A program made the translations under genes and the position numbers. A stretch of DNA of 5,191 bases from positions 1 through 5,191 of the forward strand of contig JASLBU010000158.1 in the NCBI GenBank assembly GCA_030146365.1. The letters are read 5' to 3'. Numbering within the stretch: position 1 is the first letter of the stretch; every line of letters begins with the position of its first letter. The DNA is from Candidatus Limnocylindria bacterium. GTDB taxonomy: Bacteria > Chloroflexota > Limnocylindria > QHBO01. Below the pieces are notes generated by a model. It ran no database searches. It saw only the letters and a list, made by a program, of their open reading frames with translations, and had not been told where the DNA came from. This document shows, piece by piece, positions 1 through 5,191 of this stretch.

Positions 1-999
1 CACGAATTCGTCGTCGTAGGTTACACCAGCGATTCCGCCGATATCGACCATCAGCCCATCCATGCTGATGGCACCGACGATGGGCGCCCGCCGGCCGCGG
101 ACCAGTACCGAGCCGTTGTTGGCGTGCACCCGTGGCCACCCATCTCCGTACCCGATGGCGAGCGTGGCGATCCTCGTGGCCCGGTCCGCGCGGAAGCGCA
201 GCCCGTAGCCGATGGCCGCTCCGGCAGGCAGGTCGAAGAGGCGTAGCGGCCGCGCCTTGATGGCCAGGGCGGGCCGCACGTCGACCGCCCGGGCGGCCGC
301 CCAGGACGGCAGCAGCCCATAGAGCGCGAGGCCCGGCCGCACTGCCCCCGCGAGTGCCGCACCGTCGGCGATGATGCCGCCGGAGGCGCTCGCGTGCACA
401 AGGCCCGGATGGATCCCTGCCGAGCGCATCGCGTCGAGCGCCCGAGCCAGCCGCATCAGCTGGACCTCGGTGTACGCGTCCTCCTCTCCGGGAACGGCCA
501 GGTGGCTCATCGTTCCCGCCAGGCGGAGGTTCGCATTTGCCGTGATGGCCGACGCCAGGCGCGTCGCCTGTTCCGGATCCGCGCCCTGCCTCCCGAGGCC
601 CGTGTCCAGCTTGAGGTGCACGCCCAGCGGCCGCCGGCCTGCCGCCGCGGCCCCGAGCACCTCGATCGACCGATCGTCGTAGACGACGGGCTCGACGGCG
701 AGCTCGACGCAGCTCGCCGCCTCATCCGGCCCGACGGCCCACAGGAGAAGGATGGGGACGTCGACGCCAGCGCCCCGCAGCCGTTCGGCCTCGTCGATCG
801 TGGCGACGGCCAGGCGCTCGGCACCGGCCGCCACCAGCGTGCGAGCCACCTCCACGTCGCCGTGGCCATAGGCATTCGCCTTGACGACGGCGATGACCTG
901 CGACGACGGCGTCAGCCGGCGCACCGCAGCGAGGTTGTGACGGATCGCGTGGTGGTCGATCTCGAGCCAGGCGCGGTGCGCGCTGCCCGGCTGCGTCAC
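1..999 (-). CDS. alr: Alanine racemase, PLP-dependent (3' end cut by window edge)
   Basis: Interconverts L- and D-alanine in the cytoplasm, supplying D-Ala for peptidoglycan. I translated 333 codons from a GTG at 997-999; the frame is open to the left edge, so roughly the last 30-60 residues of a normal 360-390 residue protein are missing. Visible family features are the PLP-lysine motif AVVKANAYGHG (Lys40), HLKLDTGLGRQG (Arg137), AVRPGLALYG (Arg221, the PLP-pyridine arginine of the family), IGYG (Tyr265, the expected catalytic tyrosine), AIGYGDGWPR (283-290) and ISMDGLMVD (Met313-Asp314). The N-terminal part is the TIM barrel and the part after about residue 235 is the beta domain. The GTG start overlaps the nnrD stop as GTGA, suggesting translational coupling; only a weak GGAAA lies upstream. 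The usual Cys/Ser position before MD is Ser. Identification is firm; whether it is the only racemase is unknown. Confidence 0.96.
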   Translation of the reverse strand, partial: MTQPGSAHRAWLEIDHHAIRHNLAAVRRLTPSSQVIAVVKANAYGHGDVEVARTLVAAGAERLAVATIDEAERLRGAGVDVPILLLWAVGPDEAASCVELAVEPVVYDDRSIEVLGAAAAGRRPLGVHLKLDTGLGRQGADPEQATRLASAITANANLRLAGTMSHLAVPGEEDAYTEVQLMRLARALDAMRSAGIHPGLVHASASGGIIADGAALAGAVRPGLALYGLLPSWAAARAVDVRPALAIKARPLRLFDLPAGAAIGYGLRFRADRATRIATLAIGYGDGWPRVHANNGSVLVRGRRAPIVGAISMDGLMVDIGGIAGVTYDDEFV

Positions 1000-1895
1000 G
1001 ACCCGTTTCCGCGCAGCTGCCCGATCGCCTCGGGGAGCAGCGCGGCCAGGTCGCGCGCCATGGTGCCGGCGGTCCCGATGCGCTCGGCTGCCATCAGCCC
1101 GGCCGCGCCATGCACCGCAACGCCGCAGGTCGCGGCGGCCATCGGCGTGGCGCCGGCCGCCAGCAGGGCCGCGATCACTCCGGCGAGGACGTCACCGCTG
1201 CCGGCGGTCGCGAGCGCCGGCGTGGCGATCGACGAGGCGAGGGTCTCACCGCCCGGATCGGCCACGACGGTGTGCGCCCCCTTCAGGACCACGACCTGGT
1301 CCCATCGCAGCGCGGCGGCGGCGGCCGCGTCGGCACGCGCCGCGTCGTCTGCCCCGTCGGGGGCCTGTGCGCCCGTGAGCCGCGCGAACTCGCCTGCATG
1401 AGGTGTCAGCACGTGATGGGCCGCCGTCGACTGCCACCAGCGGTCACCGTCCGCGAGGGCGTTCAACCCGTCGGCGTCGATCACCGCCGGGACGCGGAGC
1501 GTCGTGATCAGCTGGCGCGTTCGACGCAGCGTCGCGGGCTGTGACCCGAGTCCGGGCCCGATGACGAGTGAGTCATAGGACGGCGCCTCCGTGGTCACCC
1601 GCCGCCAGCCGCCGGGCGCGATGAGGCCCGGCGCCTCCTCGTCCAGTGACATCCACGTCAGCTCTGGGACCGTCGACGCGACGCGAGCGGCGACCGATTC
1701 GGCGGTGGCAACCCGCACCACACCCGCGCCGGCGCGCATCGCGCCGAGCGCTGCGAGCACGGCCGCCCCGGCGAAATCGATCGACCCGGCGACCACCAGG
1801 ACACGCCCGAAGTCGCCCTTGTGCGCCCGCGGGTGCCGCGCGGGCAGGTCCCGCGCGACGCGGCGCTGCGTGATCAACTGGACGTTCACGGCCAA
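996..1895 (-). CDS. nnrD: ADP-dependent (S)-NAD(P)H-hydrate dehydratase, stand-alone YjeF C-terminal domain
   Basis: Metabolite-repair enzyme of the ribokinase-like fold that dehydrates (S)-NADHX and (S)-NADPHX back to NAD(P)H using ADP. The 299-residue product shows the family motifs in order: HKGDFGRVLVVAGS (25-38), VIGPGLG (111-117), DADGLNAL (140-147), TPHAGE (164-169), VVLKGAHTVV (202-211) and AGSGDVLAG (231-239, with Asp235 as the expected catalytic aspartate). It ends soon after this domain. The N-terminal NnrE/YjeF_N epimerase domain, fused in E. coli and many other bacteria, is absent, and the acpS stop immediately upstream leaves no room for it. The chosen start is TTG (1893-1895); GTG at 1887-1889 is an alternative. 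Neither has a clear ribosome binding site, and both lie just after the in-frame acpS stop, so reinitiation after acpS is likely. An alanine-rich stretch (about 185-196) is normal for the GC content. Family assignment is firm. Confidence 0.93.
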   Translation of the reverse strand: MAVNVQLITQRRVARDLPARHPRAHKGDFGRVLVVAGSIDFAGAAVLAALGAMRAGAGVVRVATAESVAARVASTVPELTWMSLDEEAPGLIAPGGWRRVTTEAPSYDSLVIGPGLGSQPATLRRTRQLITTLRVPAVIDADGLNALADGDRWWQSTAAHHVLTPHAGEFARLTGAQAPDGADDAARADAAAAAALRWDQVVVLKGAHTVVADPGGETLASSIATPALATAGSGDVLAGVIAALLAAGATPMAAATCGVAVHGAAGLMAAERIGTAGTMARDLAALLPEAIGQLRGNGS

Positions 1896-1901
1896 GGGGT
1901 G

Positions 1902-2279
1902 TCAGCCGTGACGCCGGTGGGCAACCGCCACCGCGACGGCCATGCGGCGCTCGTGCGAGATGGAGACGCTCACCTCGTCCAGATCCATCGCCTCGGCTCG
2001 GCGCGCCGCGCGGGCGTGGAGGGTGACCTGTGGCGCCCCGGCGCGGTTCGGCAGGATCTCGATCTCGCGCCACCCGACACCGCGCACGCCAAGGCCGAGC
2101 ACCTTGCTGATCGCCTCCTTCGCTGCCCAGCGGCCCGCGATGCGCTCCACGCGGCGGCCGCAGTAGCGCTGCTCCGCGTCCGTCAGCACACGGAGCCGGA
2201 ACCGGTCGGGAAAGCGGCCGAGCACGTCGTGGATGCGGTCGATGTCGATGAGGTCGATGCCGATGTCGTGGCGGGTCAT
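1902..2279 (-). CDS. acpS: Holo-[acyl-carrier-protein] synthase
   Basis: Transfers the 4'-phosphopantetheine arm of coenzyme A to the serine of apo-ACP, activating it for fatty acid synthesis; cytoplasmic, Mg2+-dependent. The 125-residue product has the usual AcpS length and the hallmark motifs: GIDLIDIDRI near the N-terminus (Asp9, metal ligand), RVLTDAE (30-36), RWAAKEAISKVLGLG (50-64; Glu55 metal ligand, Lys59), WREIEI (70-75) and VSISHERRMAVAVAVA (105-120) forming the C-terminal strand. The ATG at 2277-2279 places the first motif where the family has it. No Shine-Dalgarno sequence precedes it; the bases abutting the ATG are pyrimidine-rich (CCCTCC), so translation probably depends on ribosomes arriving from glmS, 31 bases upstream. 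The stop codon is followed in the same frame by nnrD. An Sfp-type transferase is excluded by size and motifs. Confidence 0.97.
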   Translation of the reverse strand: MTRHDIGIDLIDIDRIHDVLGRFPDRFRLRVLTDAEQRYCGRRVERIAGRWAAKEAISKVLGLGVRGVGWREIEILPNRAGAPQVTLHARAARRAEAMDLDEVSVSISHERRMAVAVAVAHRRHG

Positions 2280-2310
2280 GGAGGGTAGGGGCGCGGCCGG
2301 CGGCGCGCGG
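2280..2310 (-). other. GC-rich glmS-acpS spacer without a ribosome binding site
   Basis: Thirty-one bases separate the glmS stop from the acpS ATG. On the coding strand the first part is almost pure G/C and can form a short stem (GCGCG with CGCGC) around an 8-base loop. The last part is pyrimidine-rich and contains no purine-rich Shine-Dalgarno element. No T-run follows the stem, so it does not look like an intrinsic terminator. The spacer most likely just links two cotranscribed genes. Confidence 0.5.
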
Positions 2311-4140
2311 CTACTCGACGGTGACGGACTTCGCGAGGTTGCGAGGCTGATCGACGTCGGTGCCCCTGGCGACGGCCACCTCGTAGGCGAGGAGCTGCAG
2401 TGGGAGCACCGCGATCACCGGGCTGATCGCCTCCGGGGTCTCCGGAATGTAGATCACGTCCTGCGCGTAGTGGTCGATGTGCTCGTCGCCCACCGTGGCG
2501 ACCACGATCACCGGTGCGGAACGGGCGCGCGCCTCCGCGACGTTGCTGACGACCTTGTCGTAGATCGCGCCCTTGGTCGCGATGGCGACGAGCGGCGTCT
2601 CCGGGTCGAGCAGGGCGATCGGGCCGTGCTTGAGCTCGCCCGCAGCGTACCCCTCCGCGTGAACATAGCTGAGCTCCTTCAGCTTGAGCGCGCCCTCCAT
2701 CGCGATCGGGAAGCCCACGCCGCGCCCGATGAAGATGAAGTCACGCGCGCCCGAGTAGCGCTGGGCGAGCTTCTTGACCTGGGCGGCCGTCTTCAGCGTC
2801 TCCGCGGCCAACCGAGGAAGGCTCCGAAGCGCCTGGCCATAGGTCTTCAGGCGGCTGGGCGCCATCGTGCCGCGGATCCGGGAGAGTTGGAGGGCGAGCA
2901 TCTGGAGGACGAGGACCTGGGTGACGAATGCCTTCGTCGACGCGACGGCGATCTCGGGCCCGGCCTGGAGGTAGCACACGGCATCGGCCTCCCGGGTGAT
3001 CGCGCTGCCGACCACGTTGGTGACCACCACGACGAGCGCCCCGCGCTCCGATGCAAGCTTCAGCGGTGCCAGTGTGTCAGCCGTCTCCCCTGACTGGCTG
3101 ACGCCGATCACGAGCGTCTTCTCGTCGATCGGCGGTGGGCTGTAGCGCATCTCCGATCCGACCTGCATCGTGGCCGGCAGGCCTACCCAGTCCTGGATCA
3201 GGTAGGCCGCCACGTGGGCCGCATACGACGCGGTGCCGCACCCGACGACGTACACCCGCTCGACCGCCTTCAGCCGCTCCTCGATGGCCGCCAGCTCCGG
3301 GATGTTGACCGCCCCGGACGCATCGACCCGACCCCGGAGGCATTCCTGGATGGCGTGCGGCTGCTCGTAGATCTCCTTCAGGGTGAAATGCGGGAAGCCG
3401 CCCTTCTCGGCTGCCTCGATGTTCCAGCGGATCTCCGTCACGTCGCGGTGGATCTCCGTCCCGTCCATGGACAGGATCCGGGTGCCGGCGGGGGTGACGT
3501 CGGCGATGTCTCCCTCGTTGAGAATGATCACCTTCTTCGTGTGCTCCAGGATCGCGGGGACGTCGCTCGCCAGGAACCCTTCCCCGTCGCCGAGGCCCAC
3601 GATGAGCGGCACGTTCATGCGGGCGCCGACGATCCGGTCGGGATGATCGGTGTGCATGACGCCGATCGCATACGCCCCGGTGACCTCCCGCAGCGCGGCG
3701 CGCACAGCCTCCACGAGGTCGCCCGAGTACTTCGTCTCGATCAGGTGCGCAAGCACCTCCGTGTCGGTCTCCGAAGCGAACCGGTGGCCCTCGGCCGCCA
3801 GGCGCGCCTTGATGTCCGCGTAGTTCTCGATGATCCCGTTGTGGATCAGGGCCAGCTTGCCGGTGCAGTCGCGGTGCGGGTGGGCGTTCTCGTCGTTCGG
3901 CCGGCCATGCGTCGCCCAGCGAGTGTGTCCGATGCCCGGGTTCCCGCCCGGCGCGTCCCCGTTCAGATGGTCGGTGAGATTGCTGAGCTTGCCGGCCTTC
4001 TTCTCGATGAAGACCTCGCCGTCCCGGGTGAGGACGGCGATGCCCGCGGAGTCGTAGCCGCGGTACTCGAGGCGCCGCAGGCCGTCGATCAGGATCGGCG
4101 CCGCGTCACGCGGCCCGACGTATCCGACGATGCCGCACAT
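2311..4140 (-). CDS. glmS: Glutamine--fructose-6-phosphate aminotransferase (isomerizing)
   Basis: Makes glucosamine-6-phosphate from fructose-6-phosphate and glutamine, the first committed step to UDP-GlcNAc. The 609-residue product matches the usual length. The N-terminal class II glutaminase domain (about 2-220) begins MCGIVGYVG, with Cys2 as nucleophile after Met removal. It also carries HTRWATHGRP (72-81), HNGIIENY (100-107) and SETDTEVLAHL (123-133). Two SIS isomerase domains follow: about 290-430 with VVGCGTASYAA and GVSQSGETADTL, and about 455-595 with the FIGRGVGFPIAMEGALKLKEL stretch and HAEGYAAGELKHGPIALLD (494-512). Catalytic Glu489 and His505 are present, and the C-terminal tail DVDQPRNLAKSVTVE keeps Lys604, the lysine that forms the Schiff base with the sugar. 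The ATG has a strong GGAGG five bases upstream. It follows glmM by 27 bases, which leaves no room for a glmS ribozyme. All key residues are present and I see no damage. Confidence 0.99.
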   Translation of the reverse strand: MCGIVGYVGPRDAAPILIDGLRRLEYRGYDSAGIAVLTRDGEVFIEKKAGKLSNLTDHLNGDAPGGNPGIGHTRWATHGRPNDENAHPHRDCTGKLALIHNGIIENYADIKARLAAEGHRFASETDTEVLAHLIETKYSGDLVEAVRAALREVTGAYAIGVMHTDHPDRIVGARMNVPLIVGLGDGEGFLASDVPAILEHTKKVIILNEGDIADVTPAGTRILSMDGTEIHRDVTEIRWNIEAAEKGGFPHFTLKEIYEQPHAIQECLRGRVDASGAVNIPELAAIEERLKAVERVYVVGCGTASYAAHVAAYLIQDWVGLPATMQVGSEMRYSPPPIDEKTLVIGVSQSGETADTLAPLKLASERGALVVVVTNVVGSAITREADAVCYLQAGPEIAVASTKAFVTQVLVLQMLALQLSRIRGTMAPSRLKTYGQALRSLPRLAAETLKTAAQVKKLAQRYSGARDFIFIGRGVGFPIAMEGALKLKELSYVHAEGYAAGELKHGPIALLDPETPLVAIATKGAIYDKVVSNVAEARARSAPVIVVATVGDEHIDHYAQDVIYIPETPEAISPVIAVLPLQLLAYEVAVARGTDVDQPRNLAKSVTVE

Positions 4141-4145
4141 GTTTG

Positions 4146-4152
4146 CCTCCTC
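4146..4152 (-). promoter_or_regulatory. Shine-Dalgarno sequence of glmS
   Basis: The coding strand reads GAGGAGG followed by CAAAC and the glmS ATG, an almost ideal ribosome binding site with optimal spacing. It is the only strong site in the window; acpS, nnrD and alr have weak or no sites. This suggests glmS is independently and strongly translated, with the genes after it depending more on coupling. Confidence 0.9.
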
Positions 4153-4166
4153 GCCGACCGTCGGCG
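4152..4166 (-). repeat. Perfect inverted repeat between glmM and glmS
   Basis: The 15 bases read CGCCGAC, one central base, then GTCGGCG: two perfect 7-base complementary arms. As RNA it would fold as a 5-base-pair stem with a 5-base loop. It lies directly after the glmM stop and ends where the glmS Shine-Dalgarno begins. There is no T-run, so it is not an intrinsic terminator. It might influence glmS translation, mark an RNA processing site, or be chance in GC-rich DNA. Confidence 0.5.
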
Positions 4167-4167
4167 C

Positions 4168-5191
4168 TCAGTTCAGTCGGGCCTCGGCGAGCGTCGCGAG
4201 CTCGCGGGCGATGGTCTCGATCTCCCGGGCGTCGTCGCCCTCGACCATGATCCGGATCTTGGGTTCCGTGCCGGACGGCCGGACGAGCACACGTCCGCGC
4301 TCCCCGATCCGGGTGGTCGCCTGCATGACGGCGGCCGCGAACTGCGGATCGTCCTCCCACGAATCCCGCCGGCGGGCCGCTGAGTTTATCACCACCTGCG
4401 GCAGCCTCGGGATGCGGCCGGCGAGCTCCGAGAGGCTCGTCCCGGCGTTGCGCCAGGCGCGCACCAGCTCGATTCCGGTCAGCAGCCCGTCACCCGTGGT
4501 GGCGAGGTCGCGGAAGATGATATGCCCCGATTGCTCACCCCCCAGTGACGCGTCCTCGCGCTCCATCGCCTCGAAGACGTGCCGATCCCCCACCGGTGTC
4601 CGAACCATCCTGCCTCCCGCCTGCGCGACGGCCCGCTCGAGCCCGCCGTTGCTCATGACGGTCGTGACGAGCACGCTGTTGCGGAGCGTGCCGGAGGCAA
4701 GGCGCTCGAGCGCGCAGATGCCCATGACCGCATCCCCATCGACGATCTGCCCGCGCTCGTCGATGGCGATGAGGCGGTCGGCATCGCCATCGAACGCGAG
4801 ACCCATGTCGAGCCCGGCTGCCGCGACCGTCTCGGCGAGGCGCTCGGGGTGCGTGGAGCCGCAGCCGTCGTTGATGTTGGTTCCGTCCGGCGCGTCGAAG
4901 AGGATCGTCACCTCGGCTCCGAGCGAGCGGAACAGCGTGGGCGCGATCACCGCTGCCGAACCGTTCGCGCAGTCGATGCCGAGTCGCATGCCGGCGAACG
5001 CCTCCCCGGCCACCTCGACGAGATGATGCCGGTAGGCCGCGACCGCGCCGCGGTCGGGCCGGAGCCTGCCAAGCTCGCCATTCGGGCGATCCGGGACGGC
5101 TGATCCGTCCTCCATGAGCCGCTCCAGCTCGGCTTCGGCCGCGTCATCGGCCTTGCGCCCGTTCACGACGACCTTCAGGCCGTTGTCGGCG
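4168..5191 (-). CDS. glmM: Phosphoglucosamine mutase (5' end cut by window edge)
   Basis: Isomerises glucosamine-6-phosphate to glucosamine-1-phosphate on the way to UDP-GlcNAc, through a phosphoserine intermediate. The frame is open to the right edge; the first complete codons read ADNGLKVVVNGRK, matching the DNGIK segment just after the active-site serine loop. That loop, the start codon and roughly 100 residues therefore lie outside. Visible motifs are GIDCANGS (domain 2 start), the metal-binding loop FDGDADR (4774-4794), the sugar-specificity loop GGEQSGH (4522-4542), TTGDGLLTGIELV, and the C-terminal phosphate-binding loop RPSGTEPKIR (4252-4281). Ala in FDGDADR, where E. coli-type enzymes have Gly, also occurs in actinobacterial GlmM. 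GEQSGH and the glmS neighbour favour GlmM over phosphomannomutase. The segment INSAARRRDSWEDD replaces the more usual NVRV-type stretch before the last domain. The stop is followed by the glmS spacer. Confidence 0.95.
   Translation of the reverse strand, partial: ADNGLKVVVNGRKADDAAEAELERLMEDGSAVPDRPNGELGRLRPDRGAVAAYRHHLVEVAGEAFAGMRLGIDCANGSAAVIAPTLFRSLGAEVTILFDAPDGTNINDGCGSTHPERLAETVAAAGLDMGLAFDGDADRLIAIDERGQIVDGDAVMGICALERLASGTLRNSVLVTTVMSNGGLERAVAQAGGRMVRTPVGDRHVFEAMEREDASLGGEQSGHIIFRDLATTGDGLLTGIELVRAWRNAGTSLSELAGRIPRLPQVVINSAARRRDSWEDDPQFAAAVMQATTRIGERGRVLVRPSGTEPKIRIMVEGDDAREIETIARELATLAEARLN

Noticed and set aside
51..875. Two minus-strand open frames (51-401 and 507-875) that could suggest a broken alr
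   Set aside because: Both are in a different frame from alr. The real alr frame is continuous from the GTG at 999 to position 1 with all expected motifs, so there is no frameshift.
394..1401. Plus-strand open frame of 335 codons opposite alr and nnrD
   Set aside because: It runs across two well-supported genes on the other strand and has low-complexity Arg/Ala/Pro-rich composition; the overlap is explained by GC-rich codon usage.
1573..2073. Minus-strand open frame of 166 codons bridging acpS and nnrD
   Set aside because: Out of frame with both genes and Arg/Gly-rich; it overlaps motif-bearing codons of AcpS and NnrD.
2291..2310. GC-rich stem after the glmS stop as an intrinsic terminator
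   Set aside because: The stem is only about 5 base pairs with an 8-base loop and no T-run follows; acpS begins within 31 bases and is probably cotranscribed.
2233..3093. Plus-strand open frame of 286 codons opposite glmS and the start of acpS
   Set aside because: Antisense to conserved GlmS sequence, Arg/Asp/Leu/Gly-rich and without any recognisable motif.
4141..4167. Possible glmS ribozyme upstream of glmS
   Set aside because: The ribozyme needs well over 100 bases of leader; only 27 bases separate glmM from glmS and they hold only a short inverted repeat and the Shine-Dalgarno sequence.
3214..4383. Long plus-strand open frame of 389 codons opposite glmS and the end of glmM
   Set aside because: It is antisense to a protein with every GlmS catalytic motif intact. 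In high-GC DNA the complementary frame of a real gene is often open; the translation is rich in R/D/G/V with no recognisable domain.
4130..5026. Plus-strand open frame of 298 codons opposite glmM
   Set aside because: Ser/Arg/Pro-rich translation typical of an antisense shadow; glmM motifs on the minus strand account for the region.

Overview
This is an ordinary, tightly packed housekeeping operon from a high-GC bacterium. By eye GC is about two thirds or higher, and third codon positions are strongly G/C-biased. All five genes lie on the minus strand and are read from right to left: glmM (5' end beyond the right edge), glmS, acpS, nnrD and alr (3' end beyond the left edge). The reading frames are intact, with no frameshift, mobile element, RNA gene, CRISPR array or stretch of foreign composition. 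High GC and the glmM/glmS ... nnr ... alr order recall Actinomycetota such as Mycobacterium, where these genes lie in the same neighbourhood. Other high-GC Terrabacteria such as Chloroflexota are equally possible, and the sequence alone does not settle this.

Layout in transcription order: glmM ends at 4168. A 27-base spacer follows, holding a perfect inverted repeat and a strong Shine-Dalgarno sequence. glmS runs 4140-2311. A 31-base GC-rich spacer with no visible ribosome binding site leads to acpS (2279-1902). Only 6 bases separate acpS from nnrD (1895-996, TTG start), which is in the same reading frame as acpS. nnrD and alr share a GTGA stop/start overlap at 996-999. No stretch without a gene exceeds 31 bases, and no internal promoter or terminator is convincing, so a single polycistronic transcript is likely.

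Functionally, GlmS makes glucosamine-6-phosphate and GlmM isomerises it to glucosamine-1-phosphate, the precursor of UDP-GlcNAc. Alr supplies D-alanine for the peptidoglycan stem peptide. AcpS activates acyl carrier protein for fatty acid synthesis, and NnrD repairs hydrated NAD(P)H. The operon therefore joins cell-wall precursor supply with lipid-synthesis activation and a metabolite-repair enzyme. I found no evidence of a previously undescribed system. The points worth a second look are small: the in-frame acpS/nnrD junction, the stand-alone dehydratase without its epimerase domain, the hairpin beside the glmS ribosome binding site, and a divergent segment near the GlmM C-terminus.
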